Shown here: positions 11,618 to 21,180 of the stretch, in pieces
Position numbering within the stretch: the stretch's first letter is position 1
Layout of the letters: each line of letters starts with the position of its first letter
Assembly: GCA_050084515.1 (NCBI GenBank)
Contig: CM114271.1
Span: forward strand, 16,926,001-16,990,000
Reading direction: 5' to 3'
Length of the DNA stretch: 64,000 nt
Source of the DNA: Blasia pusilla
Lineage: Eukaryota; Marchantiophyta; Marchantiopsida; Blasiales
The notes under the pieces: model-generated
Seen by the model: the letters and a program-made list of their open reading frames with translations, nothing else
The model's database searches: none
What the model was told of the DNA's origin: nothing
Made by a program: the position numbers and the translations under genes

Positions 11618-12916
11618 GGCGTCCTTTTAAGATTTTGAGAGGCGAGGTAGTGGACGTGAGAGTAGCTTTGAAGGGTTTACCCGCATAGTGCGAGGTTTCG
11701 AGGGTCTCCATGTGAGAGATCACCTCGATCTCCTTCTGTGTCATCTTCAGACAAGGGGGAGCATGTAGAGGAGTGTGTTAGTGATCCACCTTACACATTG
11801 AGGGTCCTACCAGTTGGCCGTCCGAGATGGACGACCGGGGTAGAGGACCACGTAGGTTTTCGGGTGTTGTAGGCACCATAGAGCTACACGACTTCATTGC
11901 GGAGTTTAGGAGTTGGTGTGACTCACAACGGGCTAGGAACTGTAGAGAGTTCAACCCGTTTACAGCATAGAACGGTATGTTCCAGCATTTAGAGGGGGCA
12001 CCTATGGATGATTACCATGAGTTCTCCCAGAGATATGCCCAGGAGATTGAGACATGACAACTCTACTATGACCCACACTATGTGTCATGGACAGAGCCGT
12101 TCCCAGATGAGGAGAAGGAGTCAGGACAGGCTACTTCCTCTTCCACTGGTGATGTTTTAGGAGGGGTCACTCGCGCTGGAGCAGTTGCACCGTCTAGTCG
12201 GGTTCGTCCCAGGTTCAACCCCATGGTTGAGTTCGTTGCTGAGTTGAGGGCGAGCTACCAAGGGGTACGGACGGAGAAGTTGCGGAGCATCCATGACTTC
12301 CAGAGGCGCCCGGGTGAGAGTTTTTGTGAGGCTTACACTTGCTTGCGCCGGTTGATCAACGTCACTCACGGGGTGACAAAGGCTCAGGCTATCCAGTCAT
12401 GGTACGTGATGTTGGACCGGACCCTGCGGACACGGGTGCGGGAGGGGGTGCTTCTTATGAACACCTCCCCTACGTTGAGAGATGTTTTTAGGACCGCTGA
12501 GAACATTGAGCATAACATGGCGGAGGAGAGCGTAGCCACCATGGGTTTTGGGGGAGAGTAGTAACGATTGTCTGCACTACTTGTGCAACAACGTGGACTC
12601 CGAGATAGGTCGACTGTGGCACCACGAGCTCAGGGAGGATACCGGGAGGTCGTGCCACAGACTGCACCTTCATATGCGGCTCAGCAGCAGCCGCCTACTA
12701 TTACTTGTTGGTCATGTGGTGGAGCCCATCATCAGCGCAATTGCACTCATCAAGGTCATTGACGTGTGCCTCAGCATGGAGGAGAAGATGGTGCTGCACC
12801 AAGAGGTTATCAGTGTGACTATTGTCAGAGGTATGGTCATACACGCGCCAGGTGTTTCATTTTACATCCTGAGTGACGTCCGAACTGAGGGCCAGAGAGA
12901 GCACCAGAGCAAGTAG
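11618..12916 (+). pseudogene. Element A gag: capsid region and two zinc knuckles
   Basis: Structural protein of the retroelement particle. The Gag capsid-like region (HDFIAEFRSWCDSQRAR, then APMDDYHEF, YDPHYVSW, and RPRFNPMVEFVAELRASYQG) is split by several stops. The frame at 12082-12561 is the longest intact piece. Two nucleic-acid-binding knuckles follow: CWSCGGAHHQRNC at 12706-12744, with CX2CX3HX4C spacing, and a canonical CX2CX4HX4C knuckle at 12814-12855. The equivalent frame in element D begins with an ATG that is ACG here (11618). Identity rests on position, the knuckles and the match to D. Confidence 0.75.
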
Positions 12917-13389
12917 CCGGTCCGGGTGGACTAGAGATCGTGCACCAAGTGGTCCTGTTGGGGGACGAGGAGCTGGAGTTGCCCGACATGGTGGTGGAGC
13001 TGCCCATGGAGGAGGTAGAGTCCCACCACCTAGATGCGTTGAGGGAGATGCCGGGCGTGAGGCTAGGATGGCTGCTCAGATACATCATCTACAAGAGCAC
13101 ATTGCCGCTATGGCATTTAGATTACCCAATGTCGGATCCGTGGCATCGACATCATATGGAGCAGCCAGAGATATGGAGGATCCTGGTTGGATGTGCCCAG
13201 ATGGAGGCAACCGCAGTTATGACGCGTGGAGCAGCCGCAGAGTTGGATCCACAGCGAGGGGAAGCCAGGAAACAGACTAGGCTTCCTCTGTCTTTCACAT
13301 TGTCCGAGGCGATGAGGACCCCATCGATGGGTCCTGATCAGAGTTCCTGGAGAGTTGGTGATGTTGTTGGTGTGTAGGCACGGAGGGCG
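12917..13389 (+). pseudogene. Element A Arg/Gly-rich linker between gag and protease
   Basis: The frame at 12873-13280 reads an Arg/Gly-rich stretch (GPVGGRGAGVARHGGG) followed by a short helical segment (AAQIHHLQEHIAAMAFRLPN). Element C has an RGG-rich segment at the same place (33690-33790). Such basic tails usually bind RNA. It is probably part of the Gag C-terminus. Frame interruptions separate it from both neighbours. Confidence 0.5.
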
Positions 13390-14256
13390 ATGGGAGAAGC
13401 GAGTGCGACGACTCCTATTGTTGATGCTCAGGAGGGGCATGTATCGAGCACGTTGTTGGGGGCGGCCACCATTGTGTACCGCGCTCCTTTATTTTTTGCT
13501 TCCGATGTTATGACGTTGGGGGGTACGCCCAGCGAGGCTTTTTGGCTGGCCGCTATGCTATGTGAGCGTGGAGTTGGAGTTCTTGCATCACATTTAGAGG
13601 TGATTGAAGAGGAGGTGATGGACCTGCCCTTGGAGCGAATACTCGGGCCGTCCACGTCAGATTCATGGCAAGCTGCGACTGCTAAGATGGCGGAGATGCC
13701 CGCTAGACCCGCGATAGAGCGTGCCATGGCTTCTCCTGGTGTTGTGTTGCTGGATAACCGAGGAGCGGTCTTCCAGTTGGTGAGTCCCGAAGGTAGAACT
13801 TTTAGTCCGCAGCGCGTCTTGTTGGATTCAAGAGCACAACCCCTGATGTTGGGGAAAGCGTCATTCAGAGGATTGGGCTTGACGAGAGTCGATGTGGAGC
13901 GTTGTCCATTCTGGATACAGAAATTCTTGGGTGGAGCAAGTACCACACAGTATATCACCCGACAGGAGGTCGTGGTGAGGATTCACCTGGGACATCCTAC
14001 ATATGAGTCTGTGGTGCGAGCCAAGGCGATAGTGACAGATGCAGAGTCCTACGACGTCTTGGTTGGTGGAGTAGTGTTATACCCGATGGGGTTTTCCCTG
14101 GATTACTGGGAGGAGTCAGCGTCCTACAGACCAAGATGGCAATCAGGTGATGGGCGCCTTAGCTCATTACGCATTCGATTCACAGGTGCAGTGATCACTG
14201 CACCTGTGAATGTTGCTAAGGTCGCCATCTCTCGCCAAGAGAGATGGCGACCTTAG
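13390..14256 (+). pseudogene. Element A aspartic protease region
   Basis: Retroviral-type aspartic protease that would process the polyprotein. The active-site segment reads VLLDSRAQPLMLGKA with DSRA at 13824-13835. Elements C and D have DSGA at the same place, so the glycine is lost here, which should destroy activity. Downstream DAESYDVLVGGVVLYPMGF fits the flap and second strand region. The frame stops at 14256 because of a palindrome-forming rearrangement at 14178-14263. The ORF start at 13390 is only the open-frame limit; in the element this is part of a longer polyprotein. Confidence 0.78.
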
Positions 14257-14263
14257 CAACATT
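14178..14263 (+). repeat. Two abutting palindromes inside pol
   Basis: A perfect 34-bp palindrome at 14178-14211, centred on TGATCA, overlaps by three bases a second inverted repeat, 14209-14233 with 14239-14263 (25-bp perfect arms, 5-base loop). Element D has ordinary unique sequence at this place (38378-38440). Confidence 0.95.
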
Positions 14264-15968
14264 TAGCAGTGCCATCACTTGGCCTAGTGATTTGATTAAG
14301 GGACACGTCCATGCAGAGGATACTCTCATTCCTGACATTTCTATGGAGAGGAGTGTTATGGTAGCCGCATCATTCCGTGGAGGAGAGGTGCCGCTGTGGG
14401 GCTCGACTGAGGAGCTTCGACGATTAGCAGATGAGCCCGGTCAGACCGCGTGGAGCGAGGCGTTTGCACCGGAGAGTGACGGATCTGAGGAACCCGAGGT
14501 AGCAGGGAGTGCTACGATGACACCCTTGGATACCACACCCATTGTGTGGTGTACCCCGGAGGAGGATATTCGAGTGTTAGATCTCTTTAGAGGGATTAGC
14601 ACCGAGTTAGTTGTTTTCTTGCAAGCAAGAGTGCAAGTACATCAGTACCTATATGTGGAGAGTGATGATGTTGCGAGGCGCGTCTCACTACGACATGTGG
14701 TGCAATTACGCTTACATTTTCCCGACTTATTGTCTGCGCCCGCGGTATAGGGGTACCATAGTTCCCTACTGAGGGATATTTTGTTGTTGGGGGCGTAGGA
14801 CTTAGAGCGGGTAGGGACCATTGATTTGGTTATTTCTGGTTGGCTATGTCAAGGCCAATCGAGTGCTGGACGAGGCAGCGGGTTGGCTGACACTCGGTCT
14901 AGGTTGTTTTGGGAGATGTTGAGGGTCTTACAGCAGTTGCAGGAGCACCAGTCTCGTTCTCCAGCCTACATTCTAAAGAATGTGCGGATCTTAGGAGACT
15001 CTAGGTCACGGGTGGTGACGAGTGCTCATCAAGTGCATGCCTCGATTGGCCCAGTAGTGTTCTTGGATGTAGTAAGTGTAGGTTCTAAAGCCCATCGCCG
15101 GCATCTATGGTGGACCAACTTGGTGCCCCATGCGGTGTTACGAAAGGCATATGCGAGAGTGGAGCGCCCCTCCCATTTGTTAGTGGATTCTATTCTTGAT
15201 CCGAGTCGTCGCTCACAGGCAGTGAGGCACGATGATCAACCACCGTTGACTGTGGTCAACAAGGTAAGCAAGCCGCGAGGAGCCTTTCCCACGCTTGTGA
15301 GTTTTTGTGCTTCCTATGCATACAAGAAGGCCGGTCCTGGCTTGGTTTGGGATGACCAAGTTTAGAGGTTGGTGGAGCCCAACGTCGATGAGAGAGAGCG
15401 GGCGATGGGATTTCCAACAGGAGTGATGGCATGGATCTTCAGCTTGGGAGTGGCTGAGCAGCGTCGGATGAGATCGCGACAGATCACAGCGGTTGTGTTG
15501 GTGAGCCCCATGCCAACCGAGACGGTGGAGGAAGTGGCTGGGGGCGAGACCCGAGGAGATCGACACACCAGGGGAGATCGGGAGAGACACCCTTGGACTT
15601 CTTGGGATGTTTTGCATGTACGCTAGGAGATGATAGCGACAGCATCGAGCATGGTTCCGGGCACTGCATGTGGAGGAGATCAGAGTTTGCAATTGGCTGC
15701 ACGAGAGCGGTCGAGTGTTGTTGTTCGAGACGGGATTGTACCATAGCAACCACCGATATCCACGCCAGAGAGTCCTACTGTAGTCACCATGGAGAACTGG
15801 GAGCCAGATATGGGCCCTAAGTTGATAGGAGGAGAGCGGCGCCAAATATATCAGTTCCTCAAGAGTTATAGGAGCTGCTTTGCGTTTAGCATGGAGGATT
15901 TGGGTATGTTGAAGGGGCCGGAGATCCGCATTGAGTTGTCGAGTGATACGTCGATCTTTTGACAACAC
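14264..15968 (+). pseudogene. Element A protease-RT linker region
   Basis: Coding remnants in frames 14244-14750, 14826-15365 and 15369-15626 match element D at 37764-38450 and element C at 31546-32630 (for example LWWTNLVPHAVLRKAYARVE and FGLGVAEQRR-like phrases). No catalytic domain recognised. It is a conserved spacer of about 550 codons between protease and RT, longer than usual in Gypsy elements. Function unknown; it could be a dimer or maturation segment. Confidence 0.5.
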
Positions 15969-15983
15969 TACAGGTACAATGAT

Positions 15984-16802
15984 ATGGAGAGGGCTCTGAT
16001 TCAGAGTAGTAGCCAGGACTTGGTTGGAGCAGGACTAGTGGAGATGTTGCATGGGGAGTATGCATCTGCCACTGTCATGCCCGCCAAGAAGGATGTGCAT
16101 GGCAACTGGACGTATAGGCGGATGTGTGGGGATTACCGACCTATCAATTGGCAGATAAAATCCGATAGGTATGCCATGCCCACCTGTGAGGAGATCTTTG
16201 ATGCAATTGGTCACGCAAAGGTCTTCAGTTCGTTAGATTTGCAAGCCGGATACCATCAATTGCCTATCAGATTAGAGGACAGGCAGAAGACGACATTTTG
16301 GGGCATCGATCCTCATGGGAAGGATTGTTTGTACCAGTGGCGGTTCTTACCATTTGGGTTAAAGAACGCCCCGGCTGAGTTTCAGAGGGTCATGGATAGG
16401 ATCTTGGCTAGTCTGGATTTTGCTAGGTGTTATACTGATAACATCGTAGTCTTTAGCGCCACGGTTGAGGAGCATGAGCGACATCTAGAGGAGGTGTTTT
16501 GACGATTGCAATTACATGGGCTCAAGCTACATCCACGCAAGTGCAAGTTCTTTTATGACCAGATTGAGTACTTTGGTCATACGATATACCCAAGGGGCCT
16601 TGGTGTTCAACAGATGAAGGTAGAGGCTATCTCATGCATTCCACGCCCTACAAATGTGAGCCGTGTTCGCGCATTCATGGGATTGGCGAACTTCTATCGG
16701 CGATACGTTAAGGGATTCACTTTGATTGCGAAGCCGCTAACCTTGTTGACCAAGGTGGATCACGAGTGGCACTGGGAGAATGAGCAGGAGCGAGCATTTT
16801 AG
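15984..16802 (+). pseudogene. Element A reverse transcriptase
   Basis: RT copies the element RNA into DNA. Recognisable Ty3/Gypsy RT motifs: MPAKKDVHGNWTYRRMCGDY, FSSLDLQAGYHQLPI, LPFGLKNAPAEFQRVMD and the catalytic block CYTDNIVVFS at 16428-16457, where YxDD has become YTDN (16431-16442). The thumb and connection follow after an in-frame stop at 16501 (HPRKCKFFYDQIEYFGH, NFYRRYVKGF). Loss of the second Asp and the stops make it inactive. Confidence 0.92.
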
Positions 16803-17708
16803 TTGCTCAAGGACAGGTTGACATCCGCGCCCATCTTGAGGAGACCAATCAGGGGGCGTCCTTCCTAATTGCACACAGATTGGAGCATGTTGGGGCTTGG
16901 AGCGGTGCTCACTCAGCATGATGATGAGGGTAGAGAGTTTGTGGTGGCTTCTGCTAGCCGCTCGAGCAACGTTGCAGAGGCGAAGCACAGCTCGTATGAG
17001 GGTGAGTGCTTGGCTGTAGTGTGGGCTGTCGCGCATTTCAGGTGTTACTTATTCGGCAATCCCTTTACCATCATCATTGATCATCAACCACTGAAGTGGT
17101 TGATGGAGTCCGACAAGCTTACAAGGAAGCTTGCGAGATGGGCTCAATTGTTGCAGGAGTATGATTTTCAAGTGGTACATAGACTTGGGATGCTCAACCA
17201 AGATGCAGATGGGTTGAGTCGTAACCCATGCTTGAATCGACGAGATGCGACTGGAGCTCGATGGCATGGAGAGAGTGATGAGGAGTCAGTGCTAGGATGG
17301 CACGCGTCAGCCTATTTAGGTATGTTGGCTATGGAGAGCCAGAGTGTGGAGACTTCGATGGCGAGGTCTAGTGGAGAGTCTTTGGATCCCGAGGCCAGTG
17401 AGGAGACGCCAGGTAGCCAAGATATTCATGATGATGGAGTAGTCTTGGAGTACCTTTGTACTGGCAGCGTTGCGAGCACCGTGGATGCTAGAGACCGGGA
17501 TCGGATCTTACACCGGGCCAGACGGTTGCGTTGGGAGGGAACACATGTTTTGAGGGTGTGGGAGGATGGTAGAGTACGCGTAGTGCCGCATCCTATGCAG
17601 AGAGCACGACTAGTGCAGCATGCCCAACGAGGAGTTGGGTCATTTTGGGGTGAAGCGAACGTACAGCTTGCTACAGATTTAGTATTGGTGGCGAGGCATG
17701 CAGACTAA
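16803..17708 (+). pseudogene. Element A RNase H and start of integrase
   Basis: RNase H would remove the RNA template. The frame contains LHTDWSMLGLGAVLTQHDDE, a first catalytic Asp in the usual Gypsy context, SSYEGECLAVVWAVAHFRCY with the catalytic Glu, and ITI-DHQPLKWL with the next Asp. NQDADGLSRNP marks the end of RNase H. An acidic linker leads into the integrase N-terminal part, whose zinc-binding HHCC region is degraded (HAQRGVGSFWGE). Stops lie at 16801 and 16866. Confidence 0.88.
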
Positions 17709-18709
17709 CGTATAGCACTTTGTTGCCAAGTGCATGGTGTGTGATCGGGTCCGAGCATCGTTCAATGCTCCGACCGAGCATCATTCAATGCTCCGACTCC
17801 ACATTTGCATCCATTACCAATCATGGGCTTAGGGTATAGATGGAGTTTGGATTTTGCAGGACCTTCGCCTTTGACGGATTGTCATAGTCATTATGTGTTG
17901 GTGATGGTCAAGCACTTCTCAAAGTGGATCAAGTTGGTTGCATTGCCTGACAAAGCGAGTGAGGGAGTAGCTTATGCCTTCCTTGACACAGTGTTGAGTC
18001 ATTATGGCGCACCGGCTGAGGTGTTGATAGACCAAGGTACCGAGTTTCGTGGTGAGTTCCAGGCCTTGTGTGATCAAGCGCTGATCGACCACCCTATGAT
18101 TTTGCGAGATCATCCCGAGGCGGATGGATTAGGGGAGAGAGTTGTGCAGACGGTGAAGAGGGGTTTACATAAGTATGGCTTGCAGAGAGGTCACCTAGGA
18201 GATTGGGACCTCCAGTTGCCCTTGTTGGCGATGGGATACAGATTCAGCAGACATCCTTAGCCTCTTTTTCACCGTACTTACTACTTTATGGCCGAGAGCC
18301 AGATTTACCTACGGCCATTCGTCGAGATGTTGGTGAGGTGCTGGACCTTGATGACCAAGATGTATGGATGCGAGCCTGTACTCAGAGGGCTGAGTTGTTT
18401 CGGAGAGTGATGCCCATGGCGTTAGAGAACTTGGCGATTGCGCAGCATCGGAATACGTTGAGGTATGCAACTATTTGGGGTGGTGGTTATCGACCAACTA
18501 TCCGGAGGTTTCACCAGGGAGATTATGTCTACTTGCAGCAAACGACACCGACGACGTTGGATGTGACTGTAGGGCGCACTATCGTGAGAGTGCGTGACGT
18601 TTTGCCATCCGGTGTTCTCTTGCTAGAGGGACGCGATGATATGGTATGGTATGGAAGGACCATGTGCGTAATTGTGCGCCATGTCACCTTCCTAACACTA
18701 ATGGTATAG
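17709..18709 (+). pseudogene. Element A integrase core and C-terminal region
   Basis: DDE integrase, which would insert the cDNA. The CX2C end of the zinc domain is at CMVCDRVRASF (about 17731). The catalytic triad is visible as Asp in SLDFAGP, Asp in VLIDQGTEF and Glu in ADGLGERVVQ. After a stop at 18258 the C-terminal region continues in another frame (18203-18709): RRFHQGDYVYLQQTTPTTLD and LPSGVLLLEGRDD. This is the place where many Gypsy integrases have a GPY/F module; the sequence here is only a loose match. The next part is the PHD finger. Confidence 0.85.
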
Positions 18710-18747
18710 TAGATCCAAGCTTAGCAATAGTTCTTGCAGGCTTGCGT

Positions 18748-18888
18748 TGTATGTTGTGTGGTTCTGCCTGTGGTGCGGCCACGATACTAGTCTGTGATGG
18801 ATGTTCGAGAGGTTGGTATATGGCATGTTTGACGCCACCTCTCATTAGGGTTCCTCGGGGATGATGGATGTGTCCTAGATGTACATAG
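18748..18888 (+). pseudogene. Element A PHD finger at the integrase C-terminus
   Basis: Cys pairs CMLC and CDGC, then GWYMAC, WMCP and a final RC form the C4HC3 pattern of a PHD finger, with the His replaced by Tyr. The last Cys is followed by Thr and a stop (18886-18888), so the finger ends the polyprotein. A TGA interrupts it at 18862-18864. Element C carries the same finger with the His intact. PHD fingers normally read the histone H3 tail, so a role in choosing integration sites is plausible but inferred. Confidence 0.8.
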
Positions 18889-19062
18889 AGGAGAAACTAC
18901 GTAGGTTTTGATTCTGACTTTTTTTGTGACATGGATGACAGGAGGGCGACTAACGATGGGGCCACATGAGCACCCGGACTTTCTACTCTTAGCGTCCTAG
19001 AGATGTATGTCATGGTAGGTAGGGATAGATGACTATCTGGAGTTAGAGGGACCTAACCATCA

Positions 19063-19076
19063 GCTAGGGGGGCGAT
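19063..19076 (+). promoter_or_regulatory. Element A polypurine tract
   Basis: TAGGGGGGCGAT lies directly upstream of S1, whose first bases are TGGAGATATT. Elements E (AGCTAGGAGGGCGAT) and C (TTAGGGGGCGAG) have the same G-run at the same place. This is the expected primer for plus-strand DNA. Confidence 0.7.
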
Positions 19077-19204
19077 TGGAGATATTTTAGTACTTCTTGT
19101 CTTGTTGTTTGGATGCCATGAGTTAGCATGGGATCGTGCGTGTTTGTATGTGTGTTCGCTGATAGCGATGTATGTTGTGTAGCGATGTGTATGCGCACAA
19201 CAAT
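19077..19204 (+). repeat. Element A, S1 short repeat block
   Basis: 128 bases from the polypurine tract to the start of L2, repeated as S2 at 19722-19846 with roughly 90 % identity, mostly C/T differences. Starts TGGAGATATTTTAG and ends GCGCACAACAAT. Confidence 0.88.
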
Positions 19205-19721
19205 TATCACGTTTTTTAAGATAGATCGATGAGATCTAGTAGAGCGCCTTTGTGAGTAGTGGAGGATAGGCTCAGTAGGTTAAGGATGACTTGCTGAGGC
19301 CCCGGGAAACCTAAGAGAGGAGGTTTTCCCTTCGTTTCGGCTCATTTGGAGCCATCTTGAGCAACTTACTATTTTAGGTGTATACCATTTTGAATATATG
19401 ATCGACTATCTATTTTTGGTAAGTGGCCCTTGACCTCCTACATCAGATCAAGAGCCAAGGAGGTGACTTGGGAGAATAGGTTACCATGGAGAGAGCTTGG
19501 GAGAGAGGAGGGGTATACCTCAAGGAGAGAGAGCTTGAGAGCTCATTCTCTCTTTGTTGAACCTCTTGGCATGAGGCGGCGGAGCTATGGTCCCTTGCCT
19601 TGTGAGTGTAACCCAAGCCTCTCATTAGGAGAGTGGGTTTGGTTTGACATGAGAGAGAGTGCACACCTTTGAGAGCTATGGTGTGAGACGGTGTAGAGAG
19701 AGATTGGATCTTATTTTAACA
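19205..19721 (+). repeat. Element A, L2 (3' copy of the long repeat block)
   Basis: 517 bases matching L1 at 9493-10008. Flanked by S on both sides. The last 320 bases differ from L1 at only a few positions, while the first 190 differ more. Confidence 0.9.
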
Positions 19722-19850
19722 AGAGATATTTTAGTACTTCTTGTCTCGTTGTTTGGATGTCATGAGTTAGTATGGGATCGTGCGTGTTTGTGTGTGTGTT
19801 CGGTGACAGCAATGTATGTTGTGTAGTGATGTGTATGCGCACGATATAGG
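19722..19850 (+). repeat. Element A, S2 and right target duplication
   Basis: S2 (19722-19846) repeats S1 lacking its first three bases, and ends GCGCACGATA. The TAGG at 19847-19850 is the target duplication. Beyond it the flanking array resumes. Confidence 0.85.
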
Positions 19851-21180
19851 CGAGGCCTTCGTCTATAAAGATGTGGCGGGGCCTCTGAGTGTTCAAAAGC
19901 CCCTTTGTTTGCACCCCTCGCGATGGCCCTAAAGTTGACACTAGAATGTGTTCTTTTGGCTTAAGAAAAGCTCCTACCAAGCGCCAAAATCAGATCTTAA
20001 GAGCCAATGCAAAAGCATTCCGAACTATAGTTCCAATTGAGCTCAAACCCTCCGCCCCAACCCCATTTCCCCCCATCCCCCCTCTTGGCGGTAGACCTAC
20101 TTTTGCTTGTTGAAGGACCTATTCGGGCTTTGAAAGACATCCTACCGCCCTTTCTAGGGCATTTGGAACTATAGTTCAAATGGAAGTTTATTGAAGGACG
20201 TTTGGAACTCTAATTCCAAATGAGCTCGGAAGTATTTGGTTTCTACCGCTCGAGATAGCCCTAAAGTTGACAACAGAATGTATTGATTCAGTTCTGGAGA
20301 AGCTCCTACCGAGCGCCAAAATCGGTCTTAAATGCCAATTTAAAAGCATTCGAAACTCTAGTTCCAAATGAGCTGGAAGCTTCCGGCCCCCCTATCCTGC
20401 AAGAATCTGGAACATCATCTTGGTAGTAGACCTACTGTTGCCCGTGAAAGGAGCTCTTTGGGCTTTGCAACATCACATACCGCCAATTAAAGGGCATTCG
20501 GAACTATAGTTCCAATCGAAGTTATATTTGACTTACAGAACGTCTTCTCCCACCATAATTGAATCTTAAGATCTAATTGGACTTTGACTAAGTATTGTTC
20601 TAAATGACTTTCAACCGGTAGGGCATCTAGGGACACAATCAAAACTTAGGTTCTCATTCTACATTTGTTTCCAAACTATTGGGATCTTAGGAGCTAATTC
20701 ATGGACATTCCGAACTACAGTTCCAATCGAGGATGGGGATTTCCCTTTATTGGACGCTTGCTACGGCCGAAATTGGATCTTAAGATCCAATCGGACTTAG
20801 ACTAAGCATGGCTCCAAATGAAGTTCAGCAGGCAAGGTAGTTAGGGCCATAATCAAAACTAAATGAGGTTCTAATTCTATATTTGTTTCCGAACTATTGG
20901 GATCTTAGAAGCCAATTCAAGGACATTCAGAACTATAATTCCAATCGAGGATGGGGATTTCCCTTTATTGGACGCCTTCTACGGCCTGGATCTTAAGATC
21001 CAATCGGACTTAGACTAAGTATGGATCCAAATGGCGTTCAACAGGCCCGGTAGTTAGGGACACAATCAAAACTTAATAAGGTTATGATTCTACATTTATT
21101 TGCGAACTATTGGGATCTTAGGAGATAATTCAAATGCATTCGGAACTACAATTCCAATTGATCCAGAGGTTGGCAAAGTT
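19851..21180. repeat. Right part of the tandem array: ~360-bp and ~215-bp units
   Basis: From 19900 to about 20520 a unit of roughly 360 bp recurs (GATGGCCCTAAAGTTGAC at about 19923, GATAGCCCTAAAGTTGAC at about 20263). From about 20530 to 21160 three units of roughly 215 bp follow, each with GGATCTTAAGATCCAAT or a variant and an ATTCGGAACTATAGTTCCAA-like block. No coding frame. Confidence 0.75.

Larger units (their letters stand above)
9493..19846 (+). mobile_element. Element A: decayed Ty3/Gypsy-type retroelement with split direct repeats and a PHD finger
   Basis: A 10.35-kb element in the order L1 (9493-10008), long leader, gag, protease, RT, RNase H, integrase, PHD finger, polypurine tract, S1 (19077-19204), L2 (19205-19721), S2 (19722-19846). 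RT-RNase H-integrase order and the integrase type place it with Ty3/Gypsy. The left terminus has L only and the right terminus has S-L-S, so the two ends are not ordinary LTRs. Flanking TAGG repeats show it is one insertion. The polyprotein frame is broken by many stops and shifts, the protease DSGA is DSRA and the RT YxDD is YTDN, so it is dead. L1 and L2 are very similar, especially in their last 320 bases. Confidence 0.88.

Noticed and set aside
14234-14238. Rho-independent-type hairpin as a terminator
   Set aside because: This is a plant genome and the hairpin results from an inverted duplication in a dead element.
15213-15968. 251-codon minus-strand ORF
   Set aside because: It lies antisense to the protease-RT linker of element A, and the sense strand matches elements C and D.
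9493-19846. Element A as an ordinary LTR element with LTR = S+L (about 645 bp)
   Set aside because: The 5' copy has no S block, and the target duplication lies outside L on the left and outside S2 on the right.
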